DNA of 64,000 nucleotides, from assembly GCA_963834825.1 (NCBI GenBank), contig CAWICZ010000001.1:62001-126000 (forward strand). The letters are read 5' to 3'. The position numbers and the translations under genes are program-made. The notes below the pieces were generated by a model. The model did not search any database. It saw nothing but the letters and a program-made list of their open reading frames with translations, and was not told the DNA's origin. Every line of letters starts with the position of its first letter. Positions within the stretch are counted from its first letter, which is position 1. Positions 43,893 through 51,065 of the stretch are shown piece after piece. This stretch comes from JACDAN01 sp963834825 (lineage in GTDB: Bacteria > Actinomycetota > Thermoleophilia > Gaiellales > Gaiellaceae).

Positions 43893-45236
43893 GCTTCCGT
43901 GTCCGTCTGACGCTGGTCGCTGCAACGGCGGTGGCCCTGGCCGTCGCGCTCGCTTCGGCGGTCGTCTACGTCGTCGTCCGCGGCGAGCTCCGGGCACAGC
44001 TCGACGACAGCCTGCGGGACCGCGCGACGCAGGTCGCGCGAGCCCCGCTGGGCCGGACGCACGACGGGTTCATCGACGTTCCCGGCCCGCGATTGGGCAG
44101 TCCCGGCGGCTATATCCAGGCTGTGCTCGCGGACGGCACGACGTTGCGCCTGCGTGAGGCGAACGTCCCGGTCCCGGTTTCGCAGCGCGTGCTCGACGTC
44201 GCCGCCGGCCGATCGGGCTCGTTCTTCGCGGACGAGAATGTCGGAGGCACGGGCGTTCGGGTGCTGACCTTCCCCTACGAGCGGGAGCCGGGCGTGGCGC
44301 TGCAGGTCCTGCGCCCACTGAGCGAGATCGACAGCACTCTCGCCCGGATCCGAGGCTTTCTGCTGCTGATCGCACTGTTGGGTGTCGGACTCGCCGTCGC
44401 CCTCGGCCTGATCGTCTCGCGCGCCGCGATCGCGCCGGTGACAAGGCTGACGCGGGCGACCGAGCGGGTGACCGAGACCGGCGATCTCTCGGAACGGATC
44501 GACACGACGCGGCGAGGACGAGCTGAGCCGCCTCGCCGGCAGCTTCAACGCCATGCTCGGGGCACTCGAGGAGTCCACGAACGCGCAGCGCCAGCTCGTC
44601 GCCGACGCCTCCCACGAGTTGCGCACCCCGCTGACCAGCCTGCGAACGAACTTCGAGGTGCTGATGAGCGACAGGGAGCTCGATCCTGACGAACGTCGAC
44701 ACCTTCTCGACGACGTCGTCGAGCAGATTGGGGAGATGACCGCGCTGATCGCAGAGCTCATCGAGCTCGCACGTGGCGACCAGCTGCCGAGCGAGCCCGA
44801 GGAGGTGCGCCTCGACCTAGTGACCGAGGGCGCCGTCGAGCGAACGAGGCGGGACCGCCCCGGAGTCACGTTCAACACGGAGCTCAGGGAGTCGGTCGTC
44901 AACGGTGTCCCGGCCTCGCTCGAGCGCGCGATCGGCAACATCCTCGACAACGCCGCCAAGTGGAGCCCGCCCGGCGGGGAGGTCGACGTCAGCGTCGAGG
45001 ACGGGACGGTGGTCGTGCGAGACCGCGGCCCTGGGATCGACGCCGACGACCTTCCGCACGTCTTCGACCGCTTCTACCGGTCGTCGTCCGCGAGGACGAT
45101 GCCCGGCTCCGGTCTCGGGCTGGCGATCGTCCGCCAGGTCGCCGAAGCGCACGGTGGCAACGTCGTCGCCGAGGCTGCCGAGGGGGGCGGGACGCGGATC
45201 ACGCTCCGGCTGAACGGCGGCCCGCCGAACTCTTAG
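43889..45236 (+). CDS. Sensor histidine kinase (MprB-like), frame interrupted
   Basis: About 449 residues in two frames joined near 44510. N-terminal helix (LTLVAATAVALAVALASAVVYVVV), an extracytoplasmic sensor of about 130 residues, a second helix (FLLLIALLGVGLAVALGLIVS), then HAMP (PVTRLTRATERVTETGDLSERI). After one extra C the second part resumes GEDELSRLAGSFNAML and has the H-box SHELRTPLTSL, N-box NILDNAAKWSPPGG, G1 VRDRGPGI, F-box and G2 GSGLGLAIVRQVAEAHGG. All functional parts are present, so a sequence error is likely. Its stop TAG lies inside the first TCTTAG repeat of the next gene. Confidence 0.88.
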
Positions 45237-45269
45237 ACAACTCTTCGCCCGGCTTCAGGCCCGCTTTAG
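45231..45269 (+). promoter_or_regulatory. Four 11-bp-phased TCTTAG-like repeats
   Basis: TCTTAG (45231-45236), TCTTCG (45242-45247), CTTCAG (45253-45258) and CTTTAG (45264-45269) are each offset by exactly 11 bp. They lie upstream of the secreted helical protein gene (45325). They are the probable binding array of the adjacent response regulator. Confidence 0.65.
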
Positions 45270-45324
45270 GCGCCGCCGCTTTCCTCCTTTTCGTGACGCA
45301 GGCAATCCGACGAAGGAGGACGAC

Positions 45325-46001
45325 ATGCGACGTCACATGAACAAGCTTGCGCTCGGCGGTGCCGCGCTGATCGCGACCATCGGCGCCGGCGGGGCGATCG
45401 CCGCGACGCAGCTCAACCCCAGGCAAGAGAGCCAGGCGGTGGTGAGCGACGCGGCAACGCAGCTCGGCGTCGAGCCGAGCGAGTTGACCGCAGCGCTGAA
45501 GGAAGCGCTGGCGAACCGGGTCGATGCGGCCGTCGCGGCAGGCCGGCTCACCAAGGAGCAGGGCGAGCAGCTGAAGGCGCGGATCGAGTCCGGCGACGTC
45601 CCGCTGGTCGGGCTCGGCGGGCCGGGCTTCGCTCACCGAGGCGGCCCGCACCACGTCGCCGACCTGGACGCGGCCGCGTCCTATCTCGGCATGACCGAGG
45701 CGAACCTGATGTCGGCGCTCGACGACGGCAAGACGCTGGCCCAGGTCGCCAAGGCCCGAGGCAAGTCGGTCGAACGGCCTGGTCAACGCCCTGGTCGACG
45801 CGGCGAAGGCCGAGCTCGCCGACCGCGGTCGACGCTGGACGGCTGACGGATGCCCAGCGCGATTCGATCGTGTCCGGCGTGAAGGAGCGGATCACGAGCC
45901 TCGTGAACGGCGAACGGCCGGCCGGGCTCGGCCCGCCTCCGCCGGGCCGGGGAAGCTTCGGCATCGGCACCCCGCCTGCGGACCTGGGCTCAGCGGCGTA
46001 G
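45325..46001 (+). CDS. Secreted helical protein A, frame interrupted twice
   Basis: About 225 residues in three frames (joins near 45773 and 45823), each needing one base removed. GGAGG lies before ATG 45325. A signal peptide (ALGGAALIATIGAGGAIAA) is followed by helical segments: QAVVSDAATQLGVEPSELT, NRVDAAVAAGRLTKEQGEQLKARI, YLGMTEANLMSALDDGKTLAQVAKARGKSV, then DGLVNALVDAAKAEL, VDAGRLTDAQRDSIVSGVKE and a Gly/Pro-rich tail. The LTxxQ motifs recall Spy/CpxP periplasmic proteins, but homology is unproven. It is a paralog of the next gene and is preceded by the TCTTAG array. Confidence 0.75.
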
Positions 46002-46008
46002 GCGAGGA

Positions 46009-46048
46009 CGAGGCCACCGCCGCGTCTCAGACCGCGGCGGTGGCCTCG
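46009..46048 (+). terminator. Long terminator hairpin between the paralogs
   Basis: CGAGGCCACCGCCGCG (46009-46024) pairs perfectly with CGCGGCGGTGGCCTCG (46033-46048) around an 8-nt loop and is followed by AATTCTT. Confidence 0.8.
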
Positions 46049-46051
46049 AAT

Positions 46052-46079
46052 TCTTAGAGAGCTCTTAGCCCCGTCTTAG
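46052..46079 (+). promoter_or_regulatory. Three identical TCTTAG repeats at 11-bp spacing
   Basis: TCTTAG occurs at 46052-46057, 46063-46068 and 46074-46079, all identical and exactly 11 bp apart, 22 bp before the ATG at 46102. This is the cleanest copy of the proposed response-regulator array. Confidence 0.7.
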
Positions 46080-46101
46080 GGACGACTGCTTCGCTGGAGG
46101 C

Positions 46102-46774
46102 ATGGCGCGCAGGTACAAGCTGGTGATCGCTGCCGTTGCGGTGCTCTCGGTTCTCGTCGCGAGCGCCGCCGTCGCCGCCACGCGAGCCCTCTCGCCGAGG
46201 CAGGAGCGACAGGCGGTCATCAACGACGCGGCGCGCCAGCTCGGCGTCGAGCCGCAGGAGCTGACCGACGCTCTCAAGCAGGCGCTGAAGAACCGTGTCG
46301 ACGCGGCTGTGAAGGACGGCCGGCTCACGCCGGAGCGGGCGAGGAAGTTGAAGGAGGGCATCGACGCGGGCGGCCTGCCGTTCTTCGGCCTCGGATCCGG
46401 TCGCCCGGGCCCCGGCCCGGGTTTCGGATTCCGCCACCACGGCGGGCCCGGCCCGTTTCACGCCAAGTTCGAGGCGGCGGCTCGCTATCTCGGCATGACA
46501 CAGGCGGAGCTCCGCGAGGCGCTCCAGGACGGCAAGACGCTGGCGCAGGTCGCGAGGGACCAGGGCAAGTCCGTCGACGGACTGGTGGACGTCCTGGTGG
46601 CGGAGGTCGAGAAGAAGCTCGACCAGAGCAACCTGACCGAGGCGCAGAAGCAGAAGATGCTCTCCGGAATCAGGGAGCGCGTCATCGACCTCGTCAACGG
46701 CCGCTTCCCCGCACCGTTCCACGGTCGCTTCGGCAAGCCGGAGTTTCGGCGTCGAGCGCCCGGCGATCTTCTAG
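46102..46774 (+). CDS. Secreted helical protein B, paralog of A
   Basis: About 223 residues from ATG 46102 (GGAGG upstream). A signal peptide (VLSVLVASAAVAATRA) is followed by the same plan as paralog A: QAVINDAARQLGVEPQELTDAL, NRVDAAVKDGRLTPERARKLKEGI, a Gly/Phe/His-rich linker (PGPGPGFGFRHHGGPGPF), YLGMTQAELREALQDGKTLAQVARDQGKSVDGLVDVLV, LTEAQKQKMLSGIRERV. The open frame runs on to 46965. A +1 shift near 46740 gives SFGVERPAIF and a stop at 46774, which matches the end of paralog A (GSFGIGTPP), so the shorter end is preferred. Four helical repeats with LTxxQ/R motifs; function unknown. Confidence 0.72.
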
Positions 46775-46946
46775 GCGGCGACCGGGGAAAGCCCGGGCCT
46801 GAAGACGGAGGCGATTTGACTCTCCGGCGGGTCAGGCGTAGCTTCGCGAACTTCGAAACAGCACCTAAGCGAGGCTCTCTGGTCGCCCACGCCTCATTCG
46901 GTCCTGCGTCGCTGCTTCGGTTCGCTGAAGCTACGCCGCGAAGGCG

Positions 46947-47348
46947 GTGCTCGTCCCCGCTATGAGGTCGCGCGCCCTCGCGGAACCGATCGCACGTGTG
47001 CGCGCGCTGCTGCGCCGGCCGGAGCGTGCGTCCACAGAGGTGCTCGAATACGGCGATCTGAGCCTTTGCACCAAGACCCGGGCGGTACGTCGCGCCGGAA
47101 GGGCGATCGGCCTCACGCCGATCGAATTCGACCTGCTCGAGCTGTTCCTCCGCCACCCGGGCCGCGTGCTCTCCCGCCACGAGATCTTCACCCGGGTCTG
47201 GGGCTACGATTTCGGCGCGAAATCCAACTCGCTGACGGTGTACATCGGCTACCTGCGCCGGAAGACGGAGGCCGGCGGCGAGTCGCGCCTCATCCACACG
47301 GTTCGCGGCGTCGGCTACGTCTTGCAAGAGTCGTCGAAGAGCCTGTGA
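46947..47348 (+). pseudogene. Response regulator fragment (DNA-binding domain only)
   Basis: Up to 133 residues: only the end of a receiver domain is left (ALAEPIARVRALLRR), followed by a complete OmpR-type winged helix (LTPIEFDLLELFLRHPGRVLSRHEIFTRVWGYDF, SLTVYIGYLRRKTEAGG, RLIHTVRGVGYVL). It is closely similar to the C-terminal half of the regulator at 43218. The phospho-acceptor part is missing, so it is probably a broken duplicate. Alternatively it could be a free DNA-binding domain competing for the TCTTAG sites. No kinase gene accompanies it. Confidence 0.7.
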
Positions 47349-47349
47349 T

Positions 47350-47378
47350 TCTTAGCGAAAGTTTCGCGGATTCTTACG
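47350..47378 (+). promoter_or_regulatory. TCTTAG-like repeats upstream of the peroxidase
   Basis: TCTTAG (47350-47355), GTTTCG (47361-47366) and TCTTAC (47372-47377) are at 11-bp phase, directly after the regulator fragment and 150 bp before the peroxidase start. Confidence 0.5.
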
Positions 47379-47428
47379 CCTTTCGCTTGATCCCAAGAGG
47401 TTCCGGACCATAGGCTCGGTCGGCCTGA

Positions 47429-47515
47429 GTTTCGCCCGGTAAAGGCAACTCTGCGGTAGGCGTCGTTCCGCGAGCGACGGCGACACCACCTGCGGCGGTG
47501 GCGTCTTCGTCGAGG
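47429..47515 (+). other. Structured 5' leader of the peroxidase gene
   Basis: Three consecutive hairpins can form: GAGTT...AACTC enclosing GCC...GGC (about 47429-47452), CGTCG...CGACG (about 47461-47480), and GAC-CCACC...GGTGG-GTC (about 47482-47508). They precede the ribosome site AAGGAGG. No known riboswitch consensus was matched. Confidence 0.35.
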
Positions 47516-47529
47516 AAGGAGGCCTCGTT

Positions 47530-49421
47530 TTGCGTACCTCTGTGACGGCCGCACTCGCCGCGCTGATCGTAATCCTCCCCTCGAGCGCGGCAATCGATGC
47601 TCGGATTCGCACGCTGGACGGGAGCGCGAACAACGTCCAGCACCCAGACTGGGGGCAAGTAGGAACGCCGTATGCACGAGTTGCACAGCCGAACTACGCG
47701 GACGGCCTAGGAAAGCCTGTCGACGGTCCCGCAGTCCGGTACGTCAGCAATCGGATCTTCAACGACCTCTCCCAGAACCTCTTCTCGGAGAACGGCGTTA
47801 CGCAGTGGGGGTTCACGTGGGGTCAGTTCATGGATCACACGTTCGGGCTCCGTCAGGAGGTCGGCGGAGAGAACGCGCCGATCGGCTTCAACTCGCAGGA
47901 TCCGCTGGAGGAGTTCACGAACGACCTCGGAGCGATCCCCTTCACTCGCACTCCCGCAGCACCCGGAACGGGCAGCGAGCTCGCCGCGGGAGCAGATCAA
48001 TACGGTCAGTAGCTATATCGATGCTTGGAGCGTCTACGGCGGCACTGCCGAGCGGCTCGAGTGGCTCCGGGAAGGACCGCTTGACGGGCGGCTGTCGAAC
48101 AACCGGGCGCGCTTGTTGTTGCCCGGCGGCTACCTGCCTCGTGTAAGCAGCCGTGGCAGCGCGTTGACGGCGCCTGAGATGGCACTGATGGGACGGCTCA
48201 TGGCCACGCCCGAGCGGGCGATGGTCGCAGGCGACGTACGGGCGAACGAAAACCTCGCGCTCACCGCAACGCACACGCTGTTCGCCCGCGAGCACAACCG
48301 GATCGTTGCGGAGCTGCCGCGCTTCCTTCCCGAGGCACTGAGGTTCGAGATTGCTCGGCGCGTCGTCGGAGCGGAGCAGCTGTACATCACCTACAACGAG
48401 TTCCTGCCGGCGCTGGGGGTGACACTCTCGCCGTACCGCGGCTACGACCCGAACTCGAACGCGGCCCTATCCAACGAGTTCGCGGTCGTCGGCTACCGGG
48501 CGCACAGCATGATCCACGGAGAGCTCGAGCCACTCGCTCCGCCCGGCACCTACTCGACCGCGCAGCTGGACGCATTTCGCGCCCAGGGCATCGAAGTCGA
48601 GGAAGAGGAAGGTGAGACCGTTCTCGTCACTCCCCTGAACGTCGCGTTCGGCAATCCCGATCTCCTGCCGGCGATCGGCCTCGGCCCCGTGCTCGCCGGT
48701 CTCGGGGGCGAGCCTCAGTACAAGAACGACGAGCAGATCGACAATCAGCTCCGCAGCGTCCTCTTCGAGGTGCCGGTGGGCGGCAATCCCGAGTGTCTCG
48801 ACGGCCCGAGCCTGCCCGACTGCTTCCGCGGCGTGCTCGATCTCGGGGCCGTCGACATCGAGCGGGGCCGGGATCATGGGATGCCGTCGTACAACGCGCT
48901 GCGGCGAGCCTACGGCCTCGCGCGCAAGTCATCGTTCACTGCGATCACGGGCGAGTCGACCGACCGCTTCCCGTCGAACGATCCAGAGATTCGCAGGACG
49001 AACCCGCTCGACGACCCCGACATTCTCGATTTCGTCGAGCTTCGTGATGCGAGCGGGAACTCGATTCCGCTCGGTAGCGAGGCGGCCGACTCGGACGCTG
49101 TCGCCGGTGTTCGCCGGACGACGCTTGCGGCGCGTCTGCGGGCGCTCTACGGGGACGTCGACAAGATCGACGCCTTCGCCGGCATGGTGTCCGAGCAACA
49201 CGTTCCGGGCGACAGAGTTCGGGGAGCTCCAGCTGGCGATCTGGAAGAAGCAGTTCGAGGCCCTCCGAGACGGCGACCGTTTCTTCTATCTGAACGACCC
49301 GGAGCTTCGTGCCATCGAGCGGCTGTTCCGGATCACCTACCGCCACACGCTCGCGGAGATCATCGAACTGAACACGGGGATCACCGTGCAGGACGACGTG
49401 TTCAAGGTCGCCGACGACTGA
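47530..49421 (+). CDS. Secreted animal-type heme peroxidase, frame interrupted twice
   Basis: About 630 residues in three frames (joins near 47985 and 49211, one extra base each). TTG 47530 follows AAGGAGG, and a signal peptide (TAALAALIVILPSSAAIDA) is present. The distal heme site is WGQFMDHTFGL with adjacent Asp102 and His103, as in myeloperoxidase-type enzymes, where that Asp is ester-linked to heme. VAGDVRANENLALTATHTLFAREHNRI contains the catalytic Arg, and YRAHSMIHGEL holds the proximal His. RGRDHGMPSYNALRRAYGL is a strong family signature. It probably oxidises halides or phenols outside the cell. It is the likely last member of the TCTTAG regulon. Confidence 0.88.
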
Positions 49422-49473
49422 GCGCCTGTCTCGGCGGGTGTACGAAAGCGTGACGGCTGCCGCAGGGTGGCCG

Positions 49474-50187
49474 TCACGCTGCCAACAAACTTAGCGGGAG
49501 TTCGCCGCCGGTGGCCTGCTCGAAGCGCAGGGTGACGAGCTCGCCCGCGCTGCGAACGTGGTCGATCATCCGCCTGCGCGCCTCGTCCGGGTCGCGCTGC
49601 TCGATTGCCTCGAGGATCGCCTCGTGCTGCTCGACGTTCTCCTCGAGCAGCCGCGAGCTCTGGGACAGCGCCGCCCAGGTGAGATCCCGAGGGAAGCTGC
49701 GGTGCAGGTCGGCGATCGTGTCGCTGAGCCGCGCGTTCGCGGCCGCGTCGAGGATCGCCTGATGGAAAAGGTCGTTCGCCCGCACCCAGACGCTTTCGTC
49801 GCGCCAGGGCGCCGGCCGCTGAGCTCGGCGCGCGATCAGGGTCGCCACCGACTCGCGAAAGAGCGCCTGGGCCTCGCGGAGACGGAGCAGGTCGCGGTCG
49901 CTGATCCGGCCGGCCGCGAGCTCGGCCGCGAGTCCTTCGAGCTCGGCACGGACCTCATAGGCCTCGCGGATCTCTCTCGCCGACGGGCCGCGAACCACAG
50001 CACCGCGGTTCGGCAGCAGCTCGACGAGCCCCGTCGCCTGGAGGTGACGCAGCGCTTCACGCACCGGTGTCCGGCTGACGCCGAACTCCTCGGCGAGCGC
50101 CTCTTGGCGAAGGCGTGTCCCGACGGGAACTGCGCCGCTCAGCACCTGCGTCTGAATCGCATCGGCGACGCGATCGACGGCGTTCAT
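49474..50187 (-). CDS. GntR/FCD-family transcriptional regulator
   Basis: 237 residues. The N-terminal winged helix has LRQEALAEEFGVSRTPVREALRHLQATGLVELLPNRGAVV, typical GntR. The C-terminal part (REIREAYEVRAELEGLAAELAA, DLFHQAILDAAAN, QHEAILEAIEQRDPDEARRRMIDHV) is an FCD ligand/metal-binding domain. It is cotranscribed with two TauE-like genes (4-bp overlap at 50184-50187). The operator is probably the palindrome at 50963-50974 in front of this operon and the divergent transporter operon. The ligand is unknown. Confidence 0.92.
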   Translation of the reverse strand: MNAVDRVADAIQTQVLSGAVPVGTRLRQEALAEEFGVSRTPVREALRHLQATGLVELLPNRGAVVRGPSAREIREAYEVRAELEGLAAELAAGRISDRDLLRLREAQALFRESVATLIARRAQRPAPWRDESVWVRANDLFHQAILDAAANARLSDTIADLHRSFPRDLTWAALSQSSRLLEENVEQHEAILEAIEQRDPDEARRRMIDHVRSAGELVTLRFEQATGGELPLSLLAA

Positions 50188-50567
50188 GCGGTCTCGGCCC
50201 GAGCGTCGCGAACGAGGCGCAGACCGGCGATCGCAAGCAGGACGGCGAAGCCGAGGCGCAGCACGTCGGCGGGCAGCGAGAGGGCGAGCAGCGCGCCGAC
50301 AACCGCACCGACCGCCCCGACGGTGCCGAGCGCGAGTGCCACCGGCAGATCGCCGACATCACGGCGTCGGAGCGCCACGCTCGCCGCCAGCGCGGTGGGG
50401 AGGATCACGAGCAGCGATGTCGCCTCCGCCTCGTGCTGCGACATGCCAACGGCCAGGACCAGGAACGGCACGAGCAGAATCCCGCCGCCGACGCCCAGGA
50501 GCCCGGCCAGCATCCCGGCCAGCGCGCCGACCGCGACGAGGGCAACGACCAAGCCAAGCGTGCTCAC
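50184..50567 (-). CDS. TauE/SafE half-size permease, C-terminal type
   Basis: 127 residues from GTG 50567. Helices are VVALVAVGALAGMLAGLLGVGGGILLVPFLV, SLLVILPTALAASVAL, LALGTVGAVGAVVGALLAL and VLRLGFAVLLAIAGLRLV. The motif GLLGVGGGILLVPFLVL is the TauE/SafE signature. Full-length TauE proteins (about 250 residues) contain two such halves; here they are separate, overlapping genes (GTGA at 50564-50567). They probably assemble as a heterodimer exporting sulfite, sulfonate or another organic anion. Confidence 0.85.
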   Translation of the reverse strand: MSTLGLVVALVAVGALAGMLAGLLGVGGGILLVPFLVLAVGMSQHEAEATSLLVILPTALAASVALRRRDVGDLPVALALGTVGAVGAVVGALLALSLPADVLRLGFAVLLAIAGLRLVRDARAETA

Positions 50568-50944
50568 CGACCCACCGCCATGACCACGGCGACCAGGAGG
50601 AGGAAGACCCCGAACGCGAGCTTCAGCTTTCGCTCGTCGGCTCGCGCGAGGAGGCGGGCGCCCACCTGCGCGCCGGCGATCGACCCGGCAGCGAGCGCCA
50701 GCGCCTCCCACACGCGGATCTCGCCCGCTGCGCCGAAGGTCAGCACGCCGGCGGCGCTGATCGGGATGATCGCCCCGAGCGAGACGGCATGGGCATCCCG
50801 CTGCCCGTAGCCGCCCCAGAGGACGAGCAGGGGCACCATCACGACGCCGCCCCCGACCCCCAGCAATCCGGAGAACAGCCCGCCCGCGAGTCCGATCGCC
50901 CCCAATCGGCCGTACTGCAAACGAGAGGACAGGGCGACGGCCAC
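50564..50944 (-). CDS. TauE/SafE half-size permease, N-terminal type
   Basis: 126 residues if GTG 50944 is used; a TTG at 50977 lies inside the operator palindrome and is less likely. It has GAIGLAGGLFSGLLGVGGGVVMVPLLVLWGG, AVSLGAIIPISAAGVLTFG, ALALAAGSIAGAQVGARLLARADERKLKLAFGVFLLLVAVVM. It is the partner of the half permease downstream. TAGGGT at 7 nt before GTG 50944 would be a leaderless -10. Confidence 0.8.
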   Translation of the reverse strand: MAVALSSRLQYGRLGAIGLAGGLFSGLLGVGGGVVMVPLLVLWGGYGQRDAHAVSLGAIIPISAAGVLTFGAAGEIRVWEALALAAGSIAGAQVGARLLARADERKLKLAFGVFLLLVAVVMAVGR

Positions 50945-50962
50945 GCGAAACACCCTACCAAC

Positions 50963-50974
50963 ATTGGATCCAAT
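50963..50974. promoter_or_regulatory. Perfect palindrome ATTGGATCCAAT (GntR operator candidate)
   Basis: ATTGGATCCAAT is a perfect 12-bp palindrome between the GntR/TauE operon and the peptide transporter operon. The same sequence is known as the VanR operator, and VanR is a GntR/FCD-family repressor. A half-similar AATGGATAC follows at 50984-50992. Binding by the local GntR protein is inferred. Confidence 0.65.
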
Positions 50975-51065
50975 CAAACGTCAAATGGATACAGGTGGTA
51001 AAGTCGCGCCTCCCAGCCCGGGCGGTATCGGGAGGGAGCTTCGCATCGACGTCAGGAGGGGAGTG

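Noticed and set aside
47400..47529. Cyclic-di-GMP or cyclic-di-AMP riboswitch in the peroxidase leader
   Set aside because: The conserved core sequences of GEMM and ydaO motifs could not be found; only generic hairpins remain.
39476..49421. Programmed +1 frameshifting as the reason for split genes
   Set aside because: Sites share no slippery codon or stop-codon context and affect unrelated genes; sequence error is simpler.
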